The translations under genes were made by a program, and so were the position numbers. From contig JANSLP010000330.1 in NCBI GenBank assembly GCA_029298735.1, forward strand, positions 1-35,257: a stretch of DNA of 35,257 nucleotides. Reading direction: 5' to 3'. Source of the DNA: Ophiostoma sp. CBS 140.51 (Eukaryota; Ascomycota; Sordariomycetes; Ophiostomatales; Ophiostomataceae). Shown piece by piece: positions 1 through 11,520 of the stretch. The notes under the pieces were generated by a model. That model was not told where the DNA came from and searched no databases. It saw only the letters and a list, made by a program, of their open reading frames with translations. The stretch's first letter is position 1, and every line of letters begins with the position of its first letter.

Positions 1-640
1 CCTTGCGACCATACTCCCCCCAGAACCCAGAAACTTGTACTTTCGTGTAAGGTGCCGAACGAGTCAAAAATTAGTTACAAGACAGAAAAAACTAATGCCG
101 ACTAATAAAATTATTTTAGAAATATTGTCTCAATTTGAAAAGACGAATGAATGAAAACTAAGATTGAGAACGAGTCCATAGATGGTTGGTTATGAGTGTG
201 TTGTATTCAGTATGTGTCTCTTCCTGGTGGTGTTGATAATTTGGCGGTGAAGGATAATATGGCGCTAATCCGCGATAGGGCGGCATTACTCTCGGACAGT
301 CGCCCGCCAGCTGCCAGACTCACACGTGACACCTGGCAGATAAGGTCGAGATAAGCCACTTTAATGGACGACCCACAGGAAACTCTCCACTTTATTTTCC
401 CTCTCCCCGCCAAAACTTTTTTGAATCTTTATGAATTTTTTTTGCACGGCAGAACTTTCCTCGCCCATTTTTCGACCCTCCTTTGGACCCTCATCCTCGC
501 CGACTTTTCGATTTCGACTTCGACGACGGCCACCACGACCGTTTTTCGACACCTCCCACCTCCTACGTCCACGTCGACAACTTCGAGGACACATTTTCGA
601 CAACCCTTTTTAACACACACAAACCCACACTTCACTCAAA
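1..640. promoter_or_regulatory. Left flank and 5' region of nog1
   Basis: No gene is visible before the nog1 start codon. The first 350 bases are mixed-composition sequence with no recognisable motif. From about 390 to 640 the + strand becomes strongly pyrimidine-rich (runs of C and T), as is common for promoters and leaders of fungal housekeeping genes. The start codon is preceded by CTCAAA, a good fungal initiation context. No convincing TATA box was seen. The leader boundaries are inferred, not observed. Confidence 0.5.
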
Positions 641-2595
641 ATGCGGACGTCGTGGAAAGACATCCCGCCTGTGCCGACGCAGGAGGAGTTTGTCGACATC
701 ATCCTGTCGTCGACACAGCGGCGGCTGCCGACCCAGATCCGTGCAGGCTTCAAGATCTCGCGTATCCGGGCGTTCTACACTCGCAAAGTCAAGTTCACTG
801 CCGAGGCTTTCTCTGAGAAGCTGACGTCGATTATCACGACGTTTCCCCGTCTGGCCGATCTGCATCCGTTCCGTATGTTCCCTCCTTTCGATATCTAGTT
901 TCTTCCGTTTTTTTCTAACCCCCCTCAGACAGCAGCCTGTTCAACGTCCTGTACGATGCCGACCATTACAAGATTGCCCTGTCGCACCTGTCGGGCGCCA
1001 AGAACACCATCGAGACGATTGCCCGTGATTATGTGCGTCTGCTCAAGTACTCGCAGTCGCTGTACCAGGCCAAGACGCTGAAGCGCGCGGCGCTCGGTCG
1101 CATGTCTACGCTCATGCGCCGCCTCAAGGACTCGCTGGCTTACCTGGAGGAGGTCCGCCAGCATATTGGCCGTCTGCCGTCCATTGACCCCATGACCCGC
1201 ACGCTGCTGGTCTTTGGTCTGCCCAACACGGGCAAGTCCAGCTTTGTCCGCAGCGTCTCGCGCTCCGACACGCCCGTCGACTCGTACGCTTTCACGACCA
1301 AGAGCTTGTTCTGTGGTCACTTTGACTACGACTACCTGCGGTACCAGGTGATTGACACGCCCGGTGTCGTGGACAAGCCGCTCGAGGACATGACCACGAT
1401 CGAAATGCAGTCCATTTCGGCGCTGGCCCACATCAACTGCGCCGTCCTCTTCTTCCTGGACCCCTCGGAGAACTGCGGCTACCCGCTGGAGACGCAGTGC
1501 GCGCTCTTCAAGAGTCTGGCGCCCATTTTCGCGCAGCGCTCCGTGTACCTGGTCAGCAACAAGTCGGACATTCTGCGTTTGTCGGACCTCGAGCCCGAGG
1601 CCCGTGCCCAGATCGACGGCCTGGCCCAGGCCTCGCACGTCGTCGGCACCCTGGAGCTGTCGTGCGCGACGGGCGAGGGTGTGACGGAGCTCAAGAAGAC
1701 GGTCTGCAGCACACTGATTGCGGACCGTGTGGCCAAGAAGATGACGGCGGCCCAGGCCACCGCCGGCAAGGAGGGCACGCGTGGTGAGGCCGTCCTGCGC
1801 CGTATCCACGTGGCGTACCCCAAGGACGCCGAGGGCAACCCGATCCCGCGCGGCGAGGTGATTATCCCCGACGCCATCAAGGAGAAGTGGGCCCAGAAGG
1901 GCAAGGAGGACGAGTCTGGTGCTCCTGCTCAGATGAACCGTGAGAAGCTGCTGGAGCTCGAGCAGGGGGGTGCTGGTGTCTACAACTTTGACATGCGCCG
2001 CGACTACGTCGGTATCAACCCGGAGCACCAGCACGACCGTATGCCCGAGATCAAGAATGGCCAGAACGTGCTGGATTTCTACAGCCCGGACATTGTCGAC
2101 AAGCTGGCGGCCCTGCAGGCCGAGGAGGCCAAGCTGATTGAGGAGGGCTTTTACGACTCGGACGAGGGCGAGGACGACGACTCGGAGTTTGAGGACGAGG
2201 AGGACGTCCTGGCCAAGGCTGCCGTCATCCGCGAGAAGCTGGCGCTGATCCGCAACGACTCCAAGCTGCGCAAGCGGTCGCTCAAGAACAGCGCGTTCCT
2301 GCCGCGCTCGGCCCTGTCGCGGGCGGCGGACCACAAGAACTCGGTCCGTGGCCGCGAGGGCGGTTCTGACGATGAGGCTGGTAGCGGTGACGACGACATG
2401 ATGGATGTTGATGCCGAGGAGGCCATGGGCGAGAAGGTGATGCGTGCGGTCAAGACGGCCAAGCTCAAGAAGTTGGGCCAGAAGACGATGAACCGGCACG
2501 CCCGGCAGGGCGAGGCCGACAGACACATTGCGCCCTCGCTCACAAAGCACTTGCTCGTCGGCAAGCGCGGCATGGGCAAGACCAACCGTCGTTAA
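641..2595 (+). CDS. nog1: Nucleolar GTP-binding protein 1 (60S ribosome assembly GTPase)
   Basis: Coding exons are 641..872 and 929..2595, giving 632 residues, close to the roughly 630-650 of family members. The 56-bp intron has GTATGT/CAG ends and a CTAAC branch site. The N-terminal NOG1 domain begins with MRTSWKDIPPVPTQEEF and carries RAGFKISRIRAFYTRKVKF. The GTPase domain follows: G1 GLPNTGKSS (residues 174-182), switch YAFTTKS (197-203), G3 DTPG (220-223) and G4 NKSD (288-291). An acidic stretch lies near 484-508, and the basic C-terminus ends KRGMGKTNRR. NOG1 is known to bind pre-60S particles in the nucleolus and to drive rRNA processing and subunit maturation. The G1 loop and the segment between G3 and G4 differ from the usual GYPNVGKSS-type sequence, yet all nucleotide-contact positions are present, so it should be an active GTPase. 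The ATG context is CTCAAAATG. Confidence 0.95.
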
Positions 2596-5500
2596 GTTTT
2601 CCCCTTGTCGATTTTCGGCTCTTCCTTCTTACGTTTACGTTTCTGGTATCTCTTTCTTTGGGTTTTACTGTTCTATTGGCTCCTCCTTTCTTTCATCTTT
2701 CTCGATCTTGTTCTTTTTTTGTTATAGAAACCCTCGTGGGGAAACATCAAGCAAACACACGGGACGGCGACACGACAACATTAGGCGTTATGTTTATTTT
2801 TTTATGTTTCATTTTATCTCCTTTATTCAAAAGCAAATGATATGATCTTCTTCTTTAGACGAATCTTTTCTGCGTGACTGTGACTATGATTACTGTGTAT
2901 GTATGTGCTCATGTACTCTGTACTCTTTTTTGATATCACGTGTAATACATGAAGCACTCCTGAGATACAAACAACTTTGGACGAGATGTCGTGCAACGAG
3001 TGTAGTGACAAATCACCTGCCAATACGGCTGCACATCCGTCCTGTTTTCTGTCGTGCAGAAGTGCTTACGGACGAACGACACGAGTGACAAGCAGACAAG
3101 GCAGCAAAACCATAAATAATATCGGCTGCAGTCCTGGTCCACGTCCATGTCGGCATCTGGTTCTGCCCTGTCAAACTGTCTCTTGTCTTTTTGTCCTCTC
3201 ATTATGTCTCATCTCGTCTTTTCTTCTGTAAAACAGTCAAATATTCCCATATAAATATTGGCTCATATATAGGGCGTACGAGAACACAAGGAAACACCAC
3301 ACGCGTGTCTGTACCCCATATCCAGGCGTCTGTTGGAAACGGGGATACTTGTCGATAATGCAGAAAATATTGAAGAAATCTCAAGACATTGGAAACACAA
3401 CGTGGCGCAGCTGGAATAAGACAACGAAAACAACATGCTAGCTCGTATCACGATCGTCTCTTCGGTGAAAGGAAACAAAGAAGCCGTTGGATATTACTGG
3501 CAACGTCGTATACTCGCATATTGACCTCGAAGCGCATCCTTCCAGCCTCCCCTTCTCTTTCCAGCCTTCTCTCTTTTGACTCCAAAGTCCCGGGCTGCTT
3601 GATGTAACGCTGTACTCACACTATTTACAACCCCCATGTTCGCAAAGAGTTTACGACATTCGGGTCCTAAGGGACACTAACGGGACCGGGTAGCCCCTGT
3701 AAAATGGCGAGTCAAAATGGCTGGGCAGCGTGGGCAGTTGGCAGCTGTTGTCGGGCGTCGCTTTTTAGAGTGCTCTTGTGTGTGTTGCGATTTGTTAGGA
3801 CTCTTTTGGTGCGGTTTTTACAGTTTTATGCTTTGCTTTTTTTTAGGTGGCGATATGCTTCTTTTTTTGCAGCACTACGAGTATTTTTCAGCGCTATCCC
3901 ACGCTATATCTTTTGGTGTGTTTGTGGTGGATGGTGGTATTTTTGGAGCCTTTACTCAGTGATGGACCACCGAGGCACGCTGGCACACGCTATTTTGTCC
4001 GATCTTACCAGGGTGGCGGACCTTTGCCCTGCTTGAGAGCTGCTCTTAGGCCTTTGAGGTTCGGTGTCGCTGTTGGCGGCGGGGCTGACAGAGCCCACTC
4101 TTTCTGCGATTTACGATTGACACGCATTCAAGATTAGAAGGAGGAGAAAAGTTGGAGAACAGAGCAGCGTTTGCAATACTAGAGCAACATTTCAGAGGGA
4201 AAGTACGGCCGATGAGATGTCGAGACGACGTCAGGATCGGCGGCTACTATATAAAAGGACAACCAAAATGTGAGCCGTAAATCAACAACAGAACATGGCA
4301 CAAGGACGGGGGCTCGGGGGGTAGCGGCGATGCCATGGAGCTGTTTCTCCGCGACTGTCTACTCCAACTGTGCAAGATATGTTGTATTTGTACTAAATTA
4401 TTTATTGTTGACGATTGACGACTGAGCACAGATGTTGTTGATGTTTCGTCTTGCTGCACCCAGACAATACAGCGTTTGGTTGAGGGGCACGGCCGACGAT
4501 GCGATGACGTTGTTCATTGCGGCAGACAACAGTGCCGCAAAAGTCATAGAGAGGCTCAGAGTCTCACGTCGTCTCCTCGGGCACAGATGAGAGACAAATT
4601 GAACAAGAAGAGTCTGAGATCGGTGCCGGTTCCTGTTCCTGTCCACTGGAATGAAGTAAATGGCCGCCCTTGCCCAAGCTGGCCCAGCAGGTAAAACAGA
4701 GCAACCCCACAAATTGGCAAAAAGCGGCAAGCCCGCAACATGCCAGCCAGCGAGCAGAAGTCAGAAGGCGCCTCCCCGGCGTTGGAAACAAAGGGCAGTC
4801 GCAGAAAAAGGAAAGAACGAGGCGAGAAAACGAGATCCCGGAAAAAAAAGAAGAAAAGAAACAAAAAAGTCCCCACTTGTCATCCCATGCTTCTTTGTCG
4901 CACAGCATGCATGCAGTCAGGCCCAGAGCTCTCCTCTCACCATGTCTCTTCTCTTGACAATCCTCCTCTCTCCTCTCCTCCTGTGTCTTTCCTTGCCTGC
5001 CCCTGTGCCCGTATTCATCGAATGACAACATGCCAAGACAAACAGCGGAGCAAAGACAAGCCAGATCCACCCAGCTGTCGTGGTTGCGGGTTTGGCTGCT
5101 TTTTGGGTCTTTTGGTCTTTTTCTCGTATTGAGAGCAGATGGACTCCTCGGGCACGGCGGTTGCTCCAAAGTCGACAAAAACCACGCTGGAAAGGTAGTA
5201 CTTTTGTCGAATATGTTTTTGCGCTCATATGAGGTAATACGGCACGTCGTATTTCCTGCAAATTGCGGGAAGGACTGAATGGCGAGCACATCGTGTCTTG
5301 GCGCTACTCGCTCGCTCCTACCTACTTTCTGTCTTTCTCCTGTCTGCTCTTTCCGTGCTATTCTTGTGTGCTTTCTGGTGCTTCTGGTGCTCAATGGTTG
5401 CGCCTCCCGCATTCAGACGGGAAAAAGGTGCTTTGCCCACTCCTTCCTCTGCCGTCACTTCCGTACCTGTCTGTCATCAACAGGCACTTACGGTCCTGCA

Positions 5501-6576
5501 GCCTTTTGGCGCTGGTCCTGTACATGCCCCTTCCGTCCCGTTGGCTTGCTATTGTTGGGCCATTGCCGTTGCGCCTTCCCCTCCCATGATGCTTTCTCGT
5601 TACTGCCCTTTCCTTCTCTTTTCGGTGCCAATGCACTTAAGCATCTTTTGCTCCTTGGCTCCTCCCACCCAAGCACCTCACCCCCGCTCTCTTGCACCAC
5701 CACCTCACCTGCAGAGCTGCATGAATAGCTCTCGTCGTCGTCGGATAGCTCTTGCCTCATTCGTGACCATGCAAGCGAGACCGCACCATCGTACCTGCCC
5801 CCCAACAGCAGCAATTCGTAACTCCTGTTGTTTTTGTGCTGTCTTCTCGTATGCTGGGCGTAGGTCAATGTTCCCATGCCGGGCAACCACGACTAGGCTA
5901 CCCCATAATATCTCACCGGCTTCCCGTATTCCACAGCTTTTTGTGTGGGCCGCACAAGATGGTCGATGTCAGTACTCCGTACCTAAACCTGTACGGGAGC
6001 GTGTATGGCGTTTGTGTAGTGTATAGTGTAGTGTGTGTGTGTGAGTGCATGTGTGCTTGTTATACGAGAAACAAAACGAGCAAGAGCCGGCCGCTATTGT
6101 CGCCAGTCGTGACCGCCACTAGGTACCCCGAACTTGTGGACGTTGACTAAGGCCAAGAACCAACTTTCATGACCCTGCTTGCCTGCCTCGTCTTTCCTTC
6201 CTCTTTTGCCTCCTTCTGTTCTTTCTGCTTTTGTTGAATTGTTTTTGTATTCTTTCTTCCCTTTTTCTCCTTTGCAGCTTTTCTTTCCCCTCGACCGCTA
6301 CGCCATTGTTTTCTTTTCTCAACCTTCCAGGGCCCTATTCTCGTCTCCAACCCCAACATCGTCATCCTACTGCTGGCCGATCCAGTAGCTCCGGCTTACA
6401 CGACTTCTCATGGCGTCTTAAAGTTGCTTCCACCAGCAAATTTCGACGACAATTCTCTTGCTTTTTACCCCAGAAAATAAAACACAAGCTTTTTTATACA
6501 CTCATCGCGTCTGTCCCGAGACAGACCAACTCGCGCGCATTCATATATTTCTTCTCTCACATCACTCGCTTTCACC
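2596..6576. other. Gene-free stretch between nog1 and GH76 gene
   Basis: No gene with recognisable domains was found in these 4 kb. The first few hundred bases should hold the nog1 3'UTR. Open frames exist (for example 3704..4036 +, starting with ATG in good context, 110 hydrophobic residues), but their amino-acid make-up follows the T-rich base composition. A TG-rich microsatellite-like patch lies at about 6010-6060, next to the motif TACTCCGTAC at 5973-5982. From 6180 to 6330 the + strand is strongly CT-rich, and this together with 6330-6576 probably forms the promoter and leader of the GH76 gene. Confidence 0.5.
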
Positions 6577-8728
6577 ATGGCGGCTCATCGCAAAAGCCAA
6601 GACCATGGACGGCCACACCGGTCGCTCGGAGCCTTGGCCACCTCGGCGTTGCTTATTTTCACTTCGACGGCAGCCGGCTACAATCTGGACACATCAGACA
6701 CAGGTAGGTTTTAAGGCGGCAGATTTTTTTTGGATTTTTGTGCTGAAATACATGCGCTGGTTATGCGCTTGCGGTGACACAACATCATGCTGACAGTCGT
6801 AACCCCCAGACTCTATCAAGAGCGTCGCCAGCTCAATGGCAAAGGACATGCTCTCATTCTACAACGGCAACAAGCCTGGCGGCACACCGGGCTTGCTCCC
6901 TACACCATACTACTGGTGGGAGGCCGGCGCCATGTTGGGCTCTCTCGTCGACTACTGGTACTACACCGGCGACTCGCAGTACAATGACCTCACATCACAA
7001 GGCCTACTCTTCCAAGTTGGCCCCTACAACGACTACATGCCGCCCAACCAGACCCTGACCGAGGGCAACGACGACCAAGGCTTCTGGGGTCTGTCTGTCA
7101 TGACCGCCGCCGAATACAAGTTCCCTAACCCACCGTCCGGCAAGCCCGGCTGGCTCGCGCTGGCCCAGGCCGTCTTCAACACCCAAGCCGCCCGCTGGGA
7201 GGACGCCGACTGCGCCGGTGGTTTGCGTTGGCAAATCTTCAACTGGAACAACGGTTTTGACTACAAGAACTCTATCTCGCAGGCCTGTTTCTTCAATCTG
7301 GCCGCGCGCCTTCTTCTGTACACCGGCAACGCCACCTACGGCGAATGGGCCGTCAAGACCTGGGACTGGATGGAGCACGTCAAATTCATAGATGAAAACT
7401 ACTACATCTACGACGGCGCCCACATTGAGTCCGGCTGTACCGATATCACGCCGTACCAGTGGACCTACAATGCGGGCGCTTTCCTGCTTGGCGCCGCTGC
7501 CATGTACAACTACAGCGCCCTCCAGAACGATGCCAACACCGAGGCCATGTGGAAGGAGCGTGTCGACGGCATGCTCAATGGCACGGCCGTCTTTTTTACC
7601 ACCAACGACCGCAACATTATGACCGAAGTCGCCTGCGAGCCCGTCAACCTTTGCGATCTAGACCAGCAGTCGTTCAAGGCCTACCTCAGCCGCTGGATGG
7701 CCGCCACCACCAAGTGGGCACCCTGGACATCGACGACGATCATGCCGCTGCTCAATGCCTCCGCCATAGCAGCTGCGAAGCAGTGCACCGGCGGCGACAA
7801 CGGCCAGATGTGTGGCCTGAAGTGGACAACCAACGGCAAATGGGACGGCTCCACGGGCGTGGGCCAGCAGATGGCAGCCATGGAGGTCACCCTCGCGAAC
7901 ATGATTACTAGCGTTACCGCCCCAGTGACTAACTCCACGGGTGGCACCTCCGAGGGCAACCCCAACGCTGGCGGCACCGACATAGGACGCACTTCGCCCG
8001 AGTCGACCCTCAAGCCCATCCACACTGGCGACCGTGTTGGCGCGGGCATTCTGACCGCGCTCATTTTGGCCGGTGTCATTGCCGGTGTCATCTACATGTT
8101 CATCGACGAGACTGTTGACGCGACACCCAAGGAACGCTTCGATGGCTTTGTCGCAGCCGTCAACAAGAACGGCAAGCGTCTGGCCAAGCGCAACTTTGGC
8201 CGCGACGATGAGTATGGTGATGGCCTGGGCGGTATGTCCGAAAAGGGCAAACAGCCTCGCGTGCAGTCCTTCCGTGTCCTCGACCGCAGCGATAGTGACC
8301 GGAATAGCGGTTCGGTCAGCGCCGGTCCCGAGGGTTTCTTCGCGGCCGACCGCCAGCGCTCGGGCAACTCTTCTGAGAATCCGTTCTCTAGTCCAGCGGA
8401 TCCGGAAAAGGCCACCGCAGCAGGTGCCGCAGAACAGCCGGCCCACCACTCCTTCTTTTCGCCCGCCCACTTCCGTCAGCAAAGCACTGGTATTAATGAA
8501 AGCAGTGCCGAAGTGGGCATCGCACAGCAAGCCCATATGTCGGATCCGGGCCGGACGACGGTGATCCAGTATCCTCCAGCCGCTGCGCCGTTCCCGTCCA
8601 ACAACGCAAAAGGAGGTGCCGCCGCGCCCGCCGAACTTAACTCGGAGGCCACGCAAGTTCCCTTCCAACCCACCCGCAGTAAGAAGCGGAACTATATCAA
8701 GCGGAAACTGTTGCATCCCAAGCAGTGA
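6577..8728 (+). CDS. GH76 mannan endo-1,6-alpha-mannosidase, DFG5/DCW1 family, with TM anchor
   Basis: Exons 6577..6703 and 6810..8728 encode 681 residues. The 106-bp intron has a GTAGGT donor, a GCTGAC branch and a CCCAG acceptor, and splicing restores the DTSDTDSIKSVAS junction typical of the family. Residues 19-33 form a hydrophobic signal-peptide core. The GH76 core includes PYYWWEAGAM and DYWYYTGD, then the Asp-Asp pair in GNDDQGFWG (residues 130-131), which matches the catalytic pair of the family, and later YQWTYNAG. Yeast Dfg5/Dcw1 are needed for cell-wall assembly, probably transferring GPI-anchored mannoproteins onto wall glucan. Here the ordinary GPI signal is replaced by a membrane segment at about 454-474, followed by roughly 207 polar, Ser/Pro-rich residues ending in a basic patch. 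The start ATG has a CACCATGG context. Which paralogue (DFG5 or DCW1) it corresponds to cannot be decided. Confidence 0.93.
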
Positions 8729-9706
8729 TCGTTCTTCCTTCAATTTCCTTCTCCCCCTCCCATCTCTCTCACCTCTCTCAAAAATACCCGCACTCTTCAC
8801 GTACATATTCGCTGGAAGACACTCATGACATACACAGACACCCTGGTGAGCCTAGAAAAAGGCTCGAGTACATATTCTATTAGAACGTTGAAGTTGACTG
8901 TTGTTTGTTGTTCATTTTACGCTCTGCATTTTTTGGGTTACTTACGGCCTTACTCTTGTTTTCGATATTGTTCTTTGGCTTGCATATGGCGTCAAAATAA
9001 ACGGTGGGAGGTTAAGAGGTATTTTTTGTTTTTATCTGCTTTTACGGCGTTGACCCGTCAAGGAAGGAAGGATTATCATGGGCACCGGGCATTCTGTTTT
9101 ACAGGGATTTACTGGGCATCAATCATCACAACACGCACAAGACAGTGCAAAGGGAAAGCTTACGGCTTTGGTTTACGGAACACTCCTTTAGTAGTATTTT
9201 TGGAATACGAAATATGTGATCGAAAATGATCACAAAATGTTTAACTCATAAATTTCTGGTTATTCTTGCTATTGTGAACTCAGTGCCTCGTCATGCCCTT
9301 TAAAACTGCAGCATGGGTGGGACAACAACGTGTTGTTTTGCCAAATTTTATACGACAGTTTCAATGTATTAAAAAAAGATATAGTTAGATTCTCATGAAT
9401 TGAATACGGCACATTTAAAAAATCATTAATATTTACCTCAAATGCTATCATTAGATGGCTACATAGCCAAGGCAATAATACTGTCCACAATTTGAATTTA
9501 TGCGCGTCAATACTCCAGCATCTTCACGCAGGGGAAACACAGCGAATACAGCCACGGTACAACAACGCTTTAAAGGGTCATACGTATACAAACCAATGGC
9601 AAAACCATGTGTTGAGAGTGGTCTTTCCAATATAATCATTATATTCATGGCCGCTGAGACAGGCCCTCTTTTTGTTTTATTTTTACTGTTTTGGTACAGG
9701 CTATCA
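8729..9706. other. Intergenic region between convergent genes
   Basis: The GH76 gene and the CIA30 gene point toward each other here, so this stretch should hold both 3'UTRs. No coding region was recognised. About 9180-9480 is notably AT-rich (by eye around two thirds A+T) compared with the neighbouring genes, and it contains a perfect 7-bp inverted repeat at 9215-9234 and a smaller one (AACAAC GT GTTGTT) near 9325-9340. Confidence 0.5.
9215..9234. repeat. Perfect inverted repeat, 7-bp arms, 6-nt loop
   Basis: The arms are TGTGATC (9215-9221) and GATCACA (9228-9234), separated by GAAAAT. It sits in AT-rich DNA between two convergent genes, where a hairpin or a protein-binding dyad might help 3'-end formation. 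That role is inference only. Confidence 0.6.
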
Positions 9707-10827
9707 TTACGACTTCTCCTGCTGTGGCGGCTCCTTGTCCGTATCCCACCGCACTGGCCGCCCCTTTTTGTTCTTTAGCGGCTGATGTGGTTCAGATGAT
9801 GCGGATGCTGTCGTTACTGGTGACTTGGAAGGGGTGGACGCAGACGCAGACGTTGACGTCGGCTGTGAGAACGGAATGTGGACCGTCACCTCGCTCTCTG
9901 CACTGTTTGCCTGGTTTTGGGATGTGACGGCTGCCGCGGCCTCGGCCGCCACCTTTTCCTCCGCCTCCTGCACCGCATGTTTTGTTTCTGTCGGCAACTC
10001 CCCATCGCCGTTCGCTTCGTTCGGGTTGTTTGTCGCCCACAGCCGCGCCACACACAGCTCAAAGGGTCCCTGCACCCGGTCTGTCAGACCCAGACCGACC
10101 GACCGGACTTTCTGGCGCAGTAGCTCCGTTTGTGGCTCCACGACGAAGCCATGGTTCGTTCGCACAAAGTCGGACCAGGGGACCACTACGGTTTCCCATT
10201 GGCCCGGCCGCCGCGCAAACAGACGGTGCTGGTGCAAGTCCGTGGGCGCCACCATGGAGTCTGTCTGGACATTCACCAAGTAGCTGCGGCCGTCGGAGCG
10301 CACGCGCAGCGCCAGGTACGCATACGAGTCGACGTCCCACAGCGAACGGCCAAAGACGGTCGCCTGGCGGTCGGCGGTGCGCCAGGCGGCGTAGCCGGTG
10401 CGCTGAATGTCTGGGCGACCCGAGGGCAGGCGCGTCGATATTGAGCCGTGGAAGCGGAGGTAGCCGCCGGTTGGGGGTGTCGAGTAGGAGGAGAGGGGTG
10501 TGGAAGAAGAGGCTGCGGCCGCCGCAGCGAGGGCCTGTGATGGTGATGAGGGCACCCAGTCGAGCTCTGCTGTGGAAAAGCCGCCAATCTCGTCGTCGGT
10601 CATGAGTTTGCAGTCTTGGAGGGAGGCCGGATCCCGAAAGGACATGAGTTCGTAGGGGCCGGAGGGACCCTTGACGCCTTCGAAGCGGATGGCTGTAGTC
10701 GGATTAGCAGATGGGTTATTTGAAAGACATGGCGAGCGTGACACGCACCAATGCCAGAGAGCCGCTTGAGCTCGTCGTAGCTGCGACCCCAGAAGCCCTT
10801 TGCTGGGCGTATTAATGTTGCGCGCAT
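9707..10827 (-). CDS. cia30: CIA30-domain protein, mitochondrial complex I intermediate-associated
   Basis: Exons on the minus strand are 10827..10749 and 10692..9707, giving 354 residues. The 56-bp intron has GTGCGT and CTACAG ends and a CTAAT branch, and splicing joins RLSGI to AIRFEGVKGPSGPY. The start at 10827 is the only ATG in frame at this end. The short N-terminus (MRATLIRPAKGFWGRS) is basic and lacks acidic residues, as expected for mitochondrial import. The CIA30 domain spans about 12-248: IGGFSTAELDW, RFHGSISTRLP, RTGYAAWRT, YLALRVRSDGRSYLVNVQTD, GQWETVVVPW and SVGLGLTDRVQGPFEL. An Ala/Ser/Pro/Thr-rich insertion lies at about 80-104, and the last roughly 100 residues are low-complexity and end in a charged tail. 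In Neurospora CIA30 is a chaperone associated with a membrane-arm intermediate of complex I, so that role is assigned here by family. Confidence 0.9.
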
Positions 10828-11520
10828 GTTAGGCTGTGCTGTGTGGAGGAGGGAGAGGGAAGAGGTCGAGGGAGGAGAGTTGAGGAGGGGCTCAAGAATA
10901 GAGCCGGGCACTCCGGAGCGGAGGTAGTGTCGTTAGTCTCGAAGTTGTTCGGCGTCTGGGCTGTGTTTAGTCGTCCGGATACAGCTGAAGAGTATCGTAT
11001 GGGAGGCCGGGCGTGGTTTCGTCGCAAGTCGAGTCTGAAGCTGTGTCGAGAGGTCATTGCTCGTCTGGCGCTGAATTGGCTGACGTTGAAGCAAATCAGT
11101 GCTAGAATGACGCCCCGGTTTAAGCATACAAGAGTAGGCTCTGAAGACAGCCCGCCCTTGTAGCCAGAGATCTTTTCACTACCATAAAAAACACTTCAAT
11201 AATACAAGAAAAAATCAAAGTATCTAACTTTCCTAAGATAGACTTCAATTGACAGTGACAAGGCCCATTTAAAGCACCCTGTTCAAACGCCTCCCAAATG
11301 TATGCAGATATGCGCTGTGAAGATTTACAGTGGTCACGAAGGCGCTAAACCCAATTAGGACAACTGCAAAGTTTGATATGAAAGTTGTCGCGAGACTTCA
11401 GGTCGTGTAATCCCTGCATTTTTGTTACTTGTTTCTTCTTTTACAGCCTCACAACCTCACAACGACCAGCAAAACAGGCCAATTGAGGCCGTGAGCGGTA
11501 GCACAAACTATCCCTCCGCC
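10828..11520. promoter_or_regulatory. Shared divergent promoter region of CIA30 and SLS1-like genes
   Basis: The two genes read outward from these 693 bases, so promoters and leaders of both lie here. The CIA30-side part (10830-11160) is GA-rich on the + strand. The middle (11160-11400) is AT-rich and carries AGTATCTAACT...AAGATAG at about 11219-11241, which resembles a hairpin element at 24882-24907. The SLS1 side has a TTTTACAG at about 11440-11450 that could be a leader intron acceptor. No TATA box was convincing. A frame open upstream of the SLS1 start begins with TTG, not ATG, and is not taken as coding. Confidence 0.55.

Noticed and set aside
925..2550. A 541-codon open frame on the minus strand across nog1
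   Set aside because: It mirrors the nog1 exon and arises from its C-ending codon bias. It has no motif and includes repetitive Leu/Val/Arg composition.
5298..6026. A 242-codon open frame on the + strand
   Set aside because: It starts at TTG, is rich in Cys/Pro/Leu as expected from CT-rich DNA, and contains no recognisable domain.
7658..8806. A 382-codon minus-strand open frame across the GH76 gene
   Set aside because: It is an antisense shadow of a well-supported gene, with no motif of its own.
10828..10911. Extension of the CIA30 protein upstream of 10827
   Set aside because: The upstream part of the frame starts at GTG and has no ATG, so the 10827 start is preferred.
11422..11520. Extension of the SLS1-like protein upstream of 11521
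   Set aside because: The upstream codons lack an ATG (the frame opens at a TTG), and the ATG at 11521 starts a convincing mitochondrial presequence.
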